Notes: generated by a model not told the origin, from the letters alone. A DNA stretch of 64,000 nt from Hydnum rufescens UP504 (GCA_014904985.1 MU128911.1:505118-569117), one strand, 5' to 3'. Numbered from the stretch's first letter, positions 1 through 11,028 are shown. Numbers and translations: made by a program.

Positions 1-2
1 CT

Positions 3-1607
3 GGCAATCCAATTGACATCCAGGTTTGCTTAGTTTCTTTTACTGCCTCTTTCATGTGCTCTTCATTGACTGTCCATTCTAGGATGCCATGGGCCGCTTC
101 ACGTTGGACTCCGCTGCTGAATTCCTCTTTGGTGCAGCCCTCGACAGTATTTCGGAATCGTTCATCCTCGCTAATGACAAGCCTCCGACACAAGCGAAAG
201 ATCGAAGTATGCATTTTACATCATCTGCATTCATACGGGCCGTGAGGGATACCCAACAACTCATCGCCCGCCGCCTATGGCTGGGGCCTATCTGGATGAT
301 AACCGAGATGTTTGGCGATAATTCGACGATGCCGATGAAGGATATCAATAAGTTCCTGGGTCCCATATTGGAGGATGCTCTTTCGAGAAACCAAGACGTT
401 ACCGAGGCACCTAATGAAATAGGCAGTGACACGACGTTCTTGGAGCATATGATCTCCCAGACGAAGGGTATGTCGCTTCGACACAATTGGCTCTGCTTCT
501 TTGATCTCACGATGAGTGACTCACGGTATTTTATTCCTTAAATGTCAGACCGCGTCGTCCTTCGGGACTCCATCATGAACATGCTTACGGCTGGACGTGA
601 GCCGGTACCTTCATCAAATTGACTGCTTGTCACGTTCAATGGGAACTCACTAGTTTCTTTACAGATCACATGCACTATCGCATTCCTCACATACATGCTT
701 TCGCAGCATCCCAAGGTACTGGGTCGTCTTCGAGAGGAGATTCTACATGTCGTGGGTCCGCTCAAGGTTCCACAATATGATGATATCCGCAGCCTTCGCT
801 ATCTCCGGGCAGTCATCAATGGTATACCCATAGGGGAATATCTTTGCCCGCGCAACGTCCTACTGAAAATAATATCACCACGACCCACAGAAACGCTCCG
901 CTTGTTTCCCCCTGTTCCTATGAACCTCCGGTGTACGGTAAATGAAGATGTATGGACGGACGCAGACGGCAAGCGATATTATATACCGCCGAACATAACG
1001 TACGTGCAGCCCCAGAATTTGCTTTGAATGGGAGTGTTTTCTCACATCGTTGTGAACCCAACCTAGAGTCGGGTACATTGTTCTGTTGATGCATCGTGAT
1101 CGTGGATATTGGGGTGAAGATGCATTGGAATTTGACCCCGATCGTTGGTTTGATCCAAGGATGCAGAAAGTGCTCAAGGAACCCTTCATATTCCTTCCAT
1201 TCAATGGTGCGATAATTTGACCATATTATTTCCTTCCCATTGCTCGCCGTCATTCAACTTGGGTTCGTCTCGTTAGCGGGCCACGAATCTGCCTGGGTCA
1301 ACAGGTTCGTCATTATTCCCAACCAAATCGAGTTTTTTTCAACTTTGGTGAAACCCAACTCTTTTCGATCTCTATATAGTTCGCGTACAACGAAATCTCC
1401 TTCATGATCATTCGCCTTCTTCAATCGTTTAGCTCTATCGAATTGAGGCCAGAGGCGCAGCCAAAAGGAACGCTCCCACCATCCGATTGGCCCGTGCGCG
1501 ACAGGAATCAAGTGGAGAAAATTTGGCCCCGTTCACATGTAACACTGTACTCTGAAGGTGGATTGTGGCTGACGATGGACGAAGCTGCCCTCGGTGGGGA
1601 GCTGTGA
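3..1607 (+). CDS. Cytochrome P450 monooxygenase, CYP63-like, 5' end outside window
   Basis: Heme-thiolate monooxygenase, probably ER-bound; the N-terminal membrane anchor lies outside the window. Spliced exons give, in order, a segment starting GNPIDIQ at base 3, the exon from 84 ([16 protein letters not shown]), an I-helix region reading AGREPITCT, the ExxR motif as ETLRLFPP (from about 891), and the heme loop [12 protein letters not shown] split by an intron near 1206-1298. The stop is TGA at 1605-1607. All introns are short with usable GT/AG ends. The I-helix differs from the common AGRDTT: a proline stands where the first Thr is expected. That reading depends on a GTACCT donor; the alternative GTGAGC donor breaks the frame. 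The substrate is unknown. CYP63 members of wood-decay fungi oxidise alkanes and aromatics (family knowledge). Family assignment is good, subfamily tentative. Confidence 0.85.
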
Positions 1608-2050
1608 AAAGGGTCTTGTGTGGCCTTCGTTAAATAACCCCTGTCCCAGTCAATCGGTGCGGCGAGCGCGAGCGAAGTTGTCATCACACGCTTGTAGTGT
1701 TCGTGGCATGTACTTCTCACTGATGTGGTAACGAAACTAATGGCAGTGAATATATTGTACTGTGTGATATGAGAGCAAATGTCACACCATACCGGGATAA
1801 TCATGCGGGAAGATGGAGTAATTGTTTTTTCTCCGCGAGTATTTGGATTCATAGACGTCAGCCCGAGGTCATTCACCCGTGAGCCATGACCGGTTCCCCT
1901 CGTAAACATTTTTTCAACCATCACATGCTGGTAGAATCTCAGCTGGCATCTCCGCTGGCGAGCAGGGTCATCTCATCTCCTCATTGTTGTCGTCATAACG
2001 GTGTCCAGTTCCGTTTAATCCCAGTTCCAAAGTAAGGTCAAACAACATGA
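1608..2050. other. Intergenic, no gene recognised
   Basis: Downstream of the P450 stop and upstream of the 3' end of the convergent small gene. An open frame on the minus strand here shows no family motif and overlaps the P450 3' end antisense, so I see nothing supportable. Confidence 0.5.
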
Positions 2051-2737
2051 TCATTCGCAACGCGGATACTTGTACATTGATTGTTGATCAGAATTTCGAG
2101 AAACAGCACGGTTAGACACAGCACATGCCCTTACTCCGGCACAACGCGCTGCAAACGCCACCTCTGCACTGGTTCGCCGGTGTCGGCTTTTAGAGTGATC
2201 TGCATAGGTAGCCTTTGGTAAAAGAAATCCGAGTACATCTGCAACGCCCACCTTCTCGCCGACAGCCCCATCCTTTCCACCTCCCCAGACTATGGGCTTG
2301 GGTGCGCCATACAGAATCAATGTAATACTTAAATTTAAGGAAATGAAATGCTCAGTTTGTAGGTTCTGAGAGTCCACAGGAGAACATACCGGACATCGTC
2401 GAGGGGACCGCTGATTTCCCAGCGTCGAACATCCTCCCTCTTCTCCGCGGCCACGAAATCGTCCTTCGGAGTGGCTTGCTGCTCTTGGGCGGCGAAGGGA
2501 ACGATAGTCGTGGGCTCATCAAGTGACTGTATCACCCACTATAATGAAGTGACACAAATGTAAGATACGTCCGACCAAGCATATAGCGTAGAATACTACT
2601 TACATACGGTTATGATTGCTATCATCGAGGGGTTCCAAGATCAAATCACGGTCGAATCCATTGTACTGAACCGCACGTCGTGCAGCGGTGGGCGGAGATC
2701 GGTTGATGATGATATAGACGTCGTTGAGGGCAGCCAT
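2051..2737 (-). CDS. Small hypothetical protein, possible beta-trefoil-type fold, frame problem at intron 1
   Basis: The start is ATG at 2737 (MAALNDVYIIINR). Exon 2 reads WVIQSLDEPTTIVPFA and ends at GATGTCCG before a GTATGT donor. Exon 3, after TTTAAG, continues in frame as ITLILYGAPKPIVW, so intron 2 is convincing. Intron 1 is not: the only donors near CCGTATGTAAGT leave phase 1 or 2, while the acceptor TATAG/TGGGTG requires phase 0. Either one base is lost or gained, or the gene is damaged. Short beta-strand-like stretches and the W-V-I turn recall small fungal lectin or protease-inhibitor trefoils, but no diagnostic motif is present. The C-terminal end is uncertain, and the tail after KATYADH may be untranslated. 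Confidence 0.4.
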
Positions 2738-3539
2738 GGTTCGTATAAGAGTTAGGTGACTGGAGATCAGAATGAGCCCAACTTGAAGGGGGGATTTTAT
2801 AGTAGCAGAAGGACTGGTCCAGTGATCCAAGCAATTCACGACACACAAATTTGGGCTTTGTTGGACAACGAAGCCCCTAGGCCTCGGTGGCGGAATCGCT
2901 AGTCCGCCGTGAACCCAGATCTGGTAGTTTTTGTTTTTGAATTAATTTAAGCAGCCACAGATTGACGGCTCGGTGGTACAGCTTCGATTCAGACTTACTC
3001 CATAGACAGCTAATATTCTATGCAGCTTCGTAGCCCTGACAGCAGGAGAAATAGGATGTCAGACTAAGGTAAATGCATAATGACCAGTGTAGAATGGCTA
3101 TTGACCGCGTGATCTACATGCCCCGGGGCCCCAAATCCGGAGGCCCGTTAGGAGCTACCTCTGGGCCTCGGAGGCAGGACTGAGTCTACCAGTACCCACC
3201 AGGGTTCATTGGACGTTCACAGTAGAAAATCGTAACGAATCAGAACAAAGCCTTGACAAGACTTGATTAAATTGGTTAGGTTTCGTCACTGCGGAATCCA
3301 TTGTAAGATATCTGATGACCATAGAACCCTTGATAATGGCCAACCCGAATCTGTAAACTGAAATCTGCTGCCTGGCCTCGGCGTGTTCAGCGGATGAGAG
3401 TGACAGAAGTCTGTGACATGTGACCGAGGCTCTACTTCCGATTGGTCCCCGGGTGGTTCTCAGCAGAGTCATGGGGTCAGCCAGGGATAGCTACTAGCTG
3501 CAAATAGATACCCCAGCATCCAGGGCAGATCCCTGTGAC
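2738..3539. other. Intergenic, no gene recognised
   Basis: No supportable coding region or RNA gene was found. The right edge (from about 3540) begins sequence shared with the inverted repeat at 8.6-9.7 kb. Confidence 0.5.
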
Positions 3540-4026
3540 TTTTGGCATGGATTCACCAGGATCTGACTCGCTGTCATTCTGAACTGAGTCACGATCGTTT
3601 TTGGTGACAGCCTCACACGTTTTCGAATACTGTAGTGTCTCGTGTACTACTCTGTGTTCAGTCCAGATACATCGGGGGACTGGTGTCTCCGCCGCCGCGA
3701 GCTACAAAACAAATGGAAAATTAGAACGATTCAATCAAATGACGTATGGGTCACGTTATAGCCACTGATTTTCGACTCTGCCGACACCAGGTGCTCTTGG
3801 GGAAACGCGACATCATCCAGAACAGTCTGCCTTAGGTCATTAAACGGAAAGAACGACGCGCTGACGTGGTCGCGACGCCAGGCTTTGGGATGGTTTGGTT
3901 CGCGATGAGCGGGTTGCACTGATCGTCGTCCTGGAATTTCATCAGACCGCAATCGATACGATTACAGAAAGGAAGAGCAAAGTGGAGCGTCGCCCCGTAA
4001 ATAATCTCCGAGGCGTAGACAGCCAT
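3540..4026 (-). pseudogene. Beta-carbonic-anhydrase-like remnant, copy A, with downstream flank
   Basis: On the minus strand from 4026 the reading shows ...RIDCGLMKFQDDD and, in another frame, FPFNDLRQTVLDDVAF then KISGY. That order matches the C-terminal half of fungal and bacterial beta-carbonic anhydrases (HHTDCGM, then a DLxQxVxDDV helix, then the SGYVYDV strand). The zinc-ligand His of HxxC is replaced (RIDC), the frame is broken, and the N-terminal half with the first zinc Cys is not visible. The same sequence plus its 3' flank (containing ATACATCGGGGGACTGGTGT at about 3669) recurs in both arms of the 8.6-9.7 kb inverted repeat, and the coding part recurs at 13.7-13.96 kb. The family call is from motif order only. 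Confidence 0.45.
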
Positions 4027-4049
4027 GGAATACCCTGATACCTTAGTGG

Positions 4050-4898
4050 TAAGAAGCCGAGGAGCGGATAACGACGCTCCGGAGTCTCGGCACTGAAGGA
4101 ATATACGATCCTGTATGGATGATATTATCGCTAGAGAGACTCACGCTCGATCCCCAGCATTGGGAACAGTGAACGTGGTGCGGTCTGGAACGTGAAGTAC
4201 TGGAGCAGATCTAGAACCAGAGAAATATCATGATAGTCCTGGTGACAAGTGCAATTGGTATGCCTGACAGAATTCTAGCATCCATGAGGTAATAGTCAAT
4301 ATCTATGTAGTGTAGATCTCAATTAGTGGTATTCGGGGGTGGAAGGGGCTCGGAGTGAATTTATGAGGGGATCTAGATGATCGGGCGAGAATCAAGACTG
4401 TTGACACGCGCTAGTGGAATGTCTCCTGGTGGATTGGGAACGGGGGATTTGGAATTCTGCCGGAATTATCGCTACTGTAACCTCACCAGATTCACAGAAT
4501 TACAGTGGCTTCCAATGGGGAGACCTCAACCAATTAACGTGCGCTTCGCGGCCAGCACTTCCCTGGGTGCCCTGAGCAGCACTTATACCTTGACATCGCG
4601 GTGACCCACTAGAAAACACGAAGCAGTCGAAGGAAATCATCGGAAAGCGAAATGATGGTCAAGACCTTCGGAGAGTGACCGCTAGAGATGAACCGCTGAA
4701 GAAATGGCAGTCGCCCAATCTGCAAAAGACACCAAGCAAAAGGAGTGTCTGTGAGTTTCTCGGGGTGTCATCGGAGAGCGTTATGAGCTAGAGATACTGG
4801 AACTGGGTGCATACGTGGTATCAAGGTGGAAACCAGCACAGGATGATGGGGTTATGTAATCGTGCACGTTCTCCGGCATCTGCCGATAGATTCAAACC
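4050..4898. repeat. Duplicated spacer upstream of mL43, copy A
   Basis: This non-coding stretch is repeated at about 14305-15312, for example the shared runs TAACGACGCTCCGGAG, CTCGATCCCCAGCATTG and GCAATTGGTATGCCTGACAG. It is probably the promoter and 5' region of the mL43 gene, carried along in the block duplication. No gene is visible in it. Confidence 0.75.
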
Positions 4899-5438
4899 AT
4901 GCAACGCCTCCCTCGAGGGACACCTATTCTTCGTGGGCAGTTGCATTCAAAACCATCTAATGGGCACGTCGCCTTCATACCGCAAATTCGGAAATTGGTG
5001 TTTGAATTTTGCGAGGCGTGGCCGACGTCTGCACCGCTCCGGGAGGTGTTAGGTCTGCACGCTGAGACCCTTGCCAGGGAGAACCCCCATGTGGAGATTG
5101 TCGTGAAGAAGCGGATGTATCGTGAACCTATTGTGCGAGGGTTTTATTGTGAGTTCCTTTTTTTGTTTCCTTGTAGATTCATGATAATGGGATCGACGCG
5201 AATGACGTGTGTTGAATATTTACATGACATTCTTGCGTGTTCTGCAGTGAATGACCGGACGAAGGTCATTGGCTTGAAAAAGCTGACGAAGAGCGAAGTG
5301 ATGGATAAAATTCAACTGCTTTTGGACTCGTCGGGGGCGAAGATTAAATCATTGAAAGGTCAACCGGTCCAATCTACGACGCCGAGTACCCGTGGGATAT
5401 GGAGTGGTATGCATGTCGAAGAACCATTCAAAATATAA
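4899..5438 (+). CDS. MRPL51: Mitochondrial large-subunit ribosomal protein mL43
   Basis: Component of the mitochondrial 54S ribosomal subunit, with the L51/S25/CI-B8 thioredoxin-like domain. The start ATG at 4899 gives MQRLPRGTPILRGQLHSKP, the usual fungal N-terminus. The core shows RKLVFEFCEAWPTSAP, ARENPHVEIVVKKR and YREPIVRGFY. One intron, 5149-5247 (99 nt), joins RGFYL-NDRTKVIGLKKL in phase 1. Because its length is a multiple of three and it has no stop, the unspliced reading also stays open. The spliced product is 146 aa and ends HVEEPFKI. This is the only intact mL43 in the window; the duplicate at 15313-16024 is destroyed. Confidence 0.93.
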   Translation: MQRLPRGTPILRGQLHSKPSNGHVAFIPQIRKLVFEFCEAWPTSAPLREVLGLHAETLARENPHVEIVVKKRMYREPIVRGFYCEFLFLFPCRFMIMGSTRMTCVEYLHDILACSAVNDRTKVIGLKKLTKSEVMDKIQLLLDSSGAKIKSLKGQPVQSTTPSTRGIWSGMHVEEPFKI

Positions 5439-5912
5439 ATGGTGTGGGCTATTCACTGGTATGAGCATGTTTTATGGTTCGTCATTTTTCGTCCGTTTTG
5501 TCCAATGTCGGTCTCATTTGTTGCAATTCCCCATATCTTGCATATCGCCTTGGATTGCGACAGTATCTGTCCTTCCTTACCCCTTTCTTAATCTACTAAG
5601 TGAATCCGAATGATCTGGAAATCCATTGTGTGGTTCTGCCGCTACCGTACTTGCTAGAATGATAGTATCTTCCAGTCTTCGGACCCTAATACTACTGCCT
5701 TTTCGAAGTGGACGTATGCCCAATAGGCTTCCAAATACCAGCTCGGTATCAGCTCACCGTTACTCAATAGGAATTGAGCTCCAATTCCGTTTGTGGTGGT
5801 GGCGAGCATGCGCCTAAGACCCCAAGCCTTACGTTCACCATCATCAACAGGACAATCACTGGTAGTGGATGATCCATGCCTGCGATAGGATGCGCTACAT
5901 GGTGCGGTGGTA
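5439..5912. repeat. Duplicated mL43-PPR convergent spacer, copy A
   Basis: This 3' intergenic region lies between mL43 and the PPR-like pseudogene. It matches 16025-16480 of copy C (for example CCGAATGATCTGGAAATCCATTG in both). No gene is seen. Confidence 0.7.
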
Positions 5913-7523
5913 TTATTTAGGCATTCCCGGAGCAGGCACGACCCTATGCACCATCTTCTCCTTAAATCGAAAGTATTATAACCGCTCAGAACTTCCCAAT
6001 CCCCAAGGTCCAAATTCCGTTCCCGACGGGCCGCTACCAAGGGCCTGCGGCGTACCAGGAGTCGCGTCGCCAAATCCCCCGTCTCACTATGCCCCGAGTT
6101 CTACTCTTCCCAGCCGTCGGAGCGGGAACCGGCCGATCCCACTGCTTCACGATCATTCACGACACCGTCATACTCTGGTCTGTTTCCAGAATCGTCTTCC
6201 TCGTACACACGTGTTGATGCCGGAACCGACGAGCCATCTTCGCCAAAATGTGCCGTACAGAAAGATCGAGGACATTATGTTTTCCCCACTTGTACTCGAA
6301 ACCTTTCACGAGTCTTTTGCATATTTGACGGCGCACTCGATGTTGATACCCGGAGAACCAAGCAGCAAACGTACTGTCTCAGTGTTGGGACTCGCCCGAT
6401 GGTGAATCCGGAACAGGTCTTCGCAAAGCGCTCGATGAGCATATGGGTGCGCACCCAGGGGAGAGCGTTAACAGAAGCTCCTGGATGGTATGCAGACCGG
6501 CTGTGGTGGCCCAAACGGACAAGGAAGTTTTGATTGACGACGAAAATCGCACCAAGTCGTTGTGCTCCGATCAATTTGGGGGGAAACGATTTAAAATAGG
6601 AACGAGTGAGCTTCTGGTGCAGGGACTCTGTGTAGAAAACGGACGCAACGAGCGATAAGATGCGGTCTAAAAGACCCTTCTGACAGCTCGGGTATGATGA
6701 CAAGATCAAAATACCGAGAAAAATGCTCGGAGACTGGCTTCTGGGTTTCTTCTCGTGCAGCCATAGCCCATGCACGCTTCTCAAGAGTCGCCTTGGTCCC
6801 CCCTACTACTAACGTGCTACCCCGTATGGGAGCTGGGTGCCAGAGCAATTCGCACCAGACCAGAGGGGGATTTTTCCGGAAGGCAGCGTGCAAGATCTCC
6901 AATGCCTGTCAAGGCACAGCCGAATCCGCTTTGAGTATCGCCGATTACGATGAGCATATACACCCGAAGTTGCCATATGTACATACTGGGAAGGAATCCG
7001 ACTTGGACTATCGTAACCCTCTTTTAAATTGTTCATGCAGTTCTGCCCGTGGAAAAGTTGATGGTGAGGTTGTAAGATGAGGTGCTTTGGAGATGTGGGT
7101 GCCATGCGCAAAGGAAATCGAGCCGATGCAAAATGGGTGGAGGTTGACCCATGATGGATCGAAGCATCAAGACGCAGAACTGCCTCGTCGCAACATGGGA
7201 AGTCTTCCAACAATAGTAGCACAGTATCGTGGGCCTGTCGTCGTCGCTGCTTCAGACGTCGACGATCTATCGGCTGTGTTGCTGGAAGCCTTGTTAGCAC
7301 CCGTGTTGGGGAGGGGCGTATGTTCACCGAGGGGGTGGGATATTTTGGATGCCAGCGTGCGTGCATGCGTAGGCATGTATTCTCTACTTCACGACACCCC
7401 GTGTCCCCTAAGCCATATGTCTTCCGTTCCTATTCCTATGAACTTATAGGGAGCAGTGCCTTTCACGTTGAGCTCCGACACGTTGTCCAGTATCACGCTC
7501 TCCCGATCATCCTTCCGCGGTTG
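5913..7523 (-). pseudogene. PPR-like protein pseudogene, copy A (frameshifted, 5' end inverted)
   Basis: Homologous along its length to the intact 548-aa gene at 16481-18127, but scattered over frames. For example RSKYFRF-equivalent sequence, WCELLWHPAPIR and SFRPHLIARCVRF fall in different frames. The stop equivalent (ATG CCT AAA TAA) is at 5913. The segment that should hold the start codon and first 50 or so codons lies on the opposite strand at about 7350-7523 (plus-strand MRRHVFSTSRHPVSPKP), so the gene cannot be expressed as its parent is. Junctions are at GGATGCCAGCG (about 7350) and CCGCGG (about 7522). Confidence 0.85.
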
Positions 7524-7596
7524 GGGGTTTGCACAGTGGTGCACACTGTGACACTATGTGTCTGTCACGTCACATTGCGACCACATGACACAATCT

Positions 7597-7730
7597 CTAG
7601 GTCCGACTCTCAGTGGAATCTCTTGACCAAACCACCGTATCCAGCCCAGTGCTTGCACGGGAATTAGGGCTGCTGCCTCCGATTAAAAGCATCGGGGGGA
7701 GGCATGGCCTCCAGTCCATCCCGATCAACA
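7597..7730 (-). pseudogene. 3'-end fragment of the DIL/ankyrin gene, copy A
   Basis: The minus-strand reading ends ASTGLDTVVWSRDSTESRT, mirroring the C-terminus of the gene at 18231-21362 (ASTGADTVVPSSNGRES). The 7540-7620 region upstream of the PPR start in copy A also matches 18160-18240. This marks the right edge of duplication block A. Confidence 0.75.
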
Positions 7731-8229
7731 TCTCCCTCGTCACCTGGCTTTGTCTAGCAAATAAGGAAATAAATTTTGTACCCCGTGTACTCGGTCCTAT
7801 ACGGCGGAAAGTGATGTGGGATAGCCCTGCAACAATTCTAGCAAGTCCCACGTAGCGGAATGGGATCAGAGGTTTTTGCACTACCCATTTCTCTTCTATT
7901 TTTCGTACTAACACCAGAGAAGCTGCTAAGAATATTACTATAGTTGTCTACAGAGTTCGTTTGAACCGAACATGTACACCCAACCCTGAATCTCCAGCTA
8001 CTTGAATATGTCAAAGAACTGCCAGATTGTGGGTTCACAGCGGTCTAGTGACTCCGCCCTCGAGGTACAAGGCCCGAATTGTGACCTGAGGCGCTTGGAT
8101 GGACCAGTACCCCCCCCCCCCGGCAGTACAATAATATGTTCTTGGGCTCATCTAGATCTACAGCACCCCAACATGAGCAATGGTGCCCCCTCGGACGCGG
8201 TGTCAATAAAAATTTGACCTCGGCACCCG
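7731..8229. other. No gene recognised
   Basis: Similarity to the DIL/ankyrin gene fades near 7760. The remainder shows short open frames without motifs and a C-rich homopolymer at about 8111-8120. Confidence 0.5.
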
Positions 8230-8340
8230 TGTCGACGGTGCCGTCCCTCCGTTTGATGATCTAAGGCAGACTATTTTGGATGATGTCGCTTTTCTCGGAG
8301 AGCACCCAGATCCAAGTCATAAGCTGCATCCACCTTTCAG
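8230..8340 (+). pseudogene. Beta-carbonic-anhydrase-like fragment on plus strand
   Basis: The plus-strand reading VDGAVPPFDDLRQTILDDVAF continues into GEHPDPSHK. It parallels FPFNDLRQTVLDDVAF at 3.8 kb, in the opposite orientation to copy A. It is a fragment only, with no start, zinc-site residues or stop context. Confidence 0.45.
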
Positions 8341-8630
8341 ACAGTTAGCGTACTACGGTGCCCTGCACAGGTACGGTTTGGCATCCGCCCGCCAATTCTG
8401 CACCAGACGACCAAAACGGTAAATTCATGGGTAAAAACAAGGATGAAATGTCAAGCAGGCTATTAGTAAGCAATAGAAGTAGTCAAGATCAAACCAAGTC
8501 ATTTGAGCGAGTTCCCAAGGCTTCCCAAAAAGGCAATTCTGCTTTGTGTAGGTTTAAGTGAGTGAGGAGGGTCATTTATCAACACTTCCATATACATTGA
8601 AGTTATATAGCATCTTGGCGGTCAATTATT

Positions 8631-9703
8631 TCCTCCACAGAGGAGAATCCCAAAACAGAATCCATCAATCAGGCGTGGCACTTGCTGCTAACAGGTACCA
8701 GCGGTTTTTGGAGCAGTCTACACTTTACTGGAACCAGCTGTAAATGGGTTCAATAATAGACCGGAATCCAGAGTGGAGCCTCTCAACTCCTCGTCTTTGG
8801 ATAGATCTACCAGGGTCTGAACTGGCTGTGGAATTAGATTGGGTCCAGGTCTTTTTTGGTGAGGGCTCGCCTCATGCTCACGATGCATCTTTCGAATAGT
8901 AGTGTGTGCCTCGATGTATTACTCTGTACTCAGTGTAGATACATCGGGGGACTGGTGTTTCCACCGCCGTAAAAAATCTGACACATTACATGTATGGTGA
9001 TTCAATCAAAGGACCTGTGGAGACTGGCGACTCGCTTCCGATTCCTGACATGATCATGATGCCGTGCGCGATCAGATCGTCGTCTTTGAACTTCATCAGG
9101 TCGCAATCGATTACAGAAAAGAAGGTTAAATTGGGCATCGCCCCCTAAATAATCTCGGAAGCATAGATATATGCACATCACATGATCGCGATGCCCAATT
9201 TAACCTTCTTTTCTGTAATCGATTGCGACCTGATGAAATTCAAAGACGACGATCTGATCGCGCACGGCGTCATGATCATGTCAAGAGTCGGAAGCGAGTC
9301 GCCAGTCTCCACAGGTCCTTTGATTGAATCACAGTACATGTATGCGTCAGATTTTTTTTTCGTCTCGTCGCTTACGGCGGTGGAAATACCAGTCCCCCGA
9401 TGTATCTACACTGAGTACAGAGTAATACATGAGGCACACACCACTATTCGAAAACGCTATTGTGAGCATGAGGCAAGTCCTCACCAAAAGAAGACCTGTA
9501 CCCAATCTAATTGCACACCCGGTTCAGACCCTGGTGGATCTATCCAAGAGGAGTTGAGGGGCTCCACTCTGGATGGCGGTCTATTATTGAACCCATTTAC
9601 AGCTGGTTCAGTAAAGTGTAGACTGCTCCAAAAACCGCTGCTGTTAGCAGCAAGTGCCACGTCTGATTGATGGATTCTGTTTTGGGATTCTCCTCTGTGG
9701 AGG
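8631..9703. repeat. Large imperfect inverted repeat (arms about 510 bp, 48-bp spacer)
   Basis: The left arm (8631-9140) starts TCCTCCACAGAGGAGAATCC and ends GAAGGTTAAATTGGGCATCG. The right arm (9189-9703) is its reverse complement, from CGATGCCCAATTTAACCTTC to CTCCTCTGTGGAGG, with scattered substitutions and small indels. Weaker complementarity runs a few bases outward on both sides. Each arm contains carbonic-anhydrase-like coding sequence (IDCDLMKFKDDD on plus at about 9220) followed by the same 3' flank as copy A at 3.54-3.73 kb, so the arms derive from a gene and its downstream region rather than from a known transposon terminus. A transcript across it would fold into a long hairpin. Confidence 0.9.
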
Positions 9704-9716
9704 CAATCATTAGCCA

Positions 9717-10320
9717 CCACCTGGTTTGGGACCGGGGCCAAGGGCCCATTCGGGACACCACCCCCGTACATTTAGCACACCTTAGCCACATGTTCACAGT
9801 ACAGAACAGAAGTGCGACACCAAGGAGCCGCAGCCTGACATCCCTGCGTGCACTGATCAAACCATGACGATCTTCCGGAGTATGTACGTGACAACCCCAA
9901 GCCATCCTATTCAAGATCTGAAATATCATGCCCCGGGCCCAAGGTGCCATTGAGAGCAGGCCTCATGTTTGGCTAGTTTGAGCAGCGGAAGTGAATACCG
10001 GAGTTCTCCATTCTCCAAATCGACTCCATCGATGTGATCAGTTTGTTCGTAAACAACGCATTTCGCTATAGTGCCCACTTCGCTGCAATTCGCTCTACAT
10101 GGCAGACCCCAGGAGTATGGACATTGAAAAGTATCTTTGCGACCGAATCTCCCGATCGGAAGTCGCCACGTTCTTGCTGCCACCAAGTATATTTAACCAA
10201 TGGCCAACTCGGACTAGCAGACAACCTCCTGGGTCCTTCGAGTATTTCAGGTGTGCTAGTGATGGCCTCCGGACTTGCCATTGTGACGACCTCACTGAGA
10301 CCTCACCACAGTCGCGTAAC
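9717..10320. other. Intergenic before the DUF4430 gene
   Basis: No convincing gene. Open frames on both strands here lack recognisable domains. The plus frame running into the DUF4430 start from 10099 shows no signal peptide and is probably non-coding. Confidence 0.5.
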
Positions 10321-11028
10321 ATGCCTAACTCTGCAGTCACAGTCCATGTCAGAATCGAGGGAAGAGAACGGACATTGTTCGAAGATACGTCCAGCGCGAA
10401 CGGCGGCTATGTGACCACCACCCATGGGACCACCCCTGTTTCTGGTCCCGCTGATGGGACCAACGCCAACGAGTACCCATTCCCAGTTCCGACCGCCACA
10501 TCTGCACTCGCCTACGTGGCAACAGGTGCTGGCGCTCGACCTAAATGGGGCGCGTAAGTGTTCTACTGTGTAACACCTCCCATCCACCGTTGGCTGAGTA
10601 AATGCAACAGCGCCTATAGTAGGGCTCTTGACGACTTTGTCATCTCCACGATCGGGGACACGGCTTCCGCCGATGAAGGCTGGAGGCTATTCGTCAATTT
10701 CAAGCCTACCGAAAAAACGGGGAGCCGTACGTTGGTCAAGACTGGGGACAGCGTGTTGTGGGCACTGGTCCCAGCGGCCGCGGCCTCGGTCCCCCTCAGG
10801 CTCCACGGACCGCGAACTGCCACGGTCAACGTCGCATTTACCGTAACTGTGCTGAATGGTAGTACCGGCGCGGCGGTCAACGAGGCGATTGTGGGGGGAC
10901 AGACGACGAATGCGAACGGCCAAGCCACCATAACCGTCCGCACTGCCGGGACACGGTGACTGAAAGCGACGCACCAGGGTCGCTACATTCGATCGAATGC
11001 GCTCAAAGTCAAGGTGACCGCCGCCTGA
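10321..11028 (+). pseudogene. DUF4430-domain protein with a premature stop near the C-terminus
   Basis: Exon 1 from ATG 10321 (MPNSAVTVHVRIEG) shows the DUF4430 opening, with VTVRIEG-type strand, a Gly-Thr-rich middle and an Ala-rich PTATSALAYVA segment. A GTAAGT intron ends at AACAG before 10611, joining KWGA-AYSRALDDFVIST. Later motifs are GWRLFVNF and TGDSVLWAL. An in-frame TGA at 10957-10959 stops translation, yet the same frame continues for 22 more sense codons (LKATHQGRYIRSNALKVK) to a TGA at 11026-11028, suggesting TGG (Trp) became TGA. Family members are often secreted; no signal peptide is visible from this start. Truncation may be tolerated, so a working short form is possible. Confidence 0.7.

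Noticed and set aside
9182..9670. 162-codon open frame through the right arm of the inverted repeat
   Set aside because: It reads across carbonic-anhydrase-like sequence and its non-coding flank; the mirrored left arm does not keep the frame, so it is accidental.
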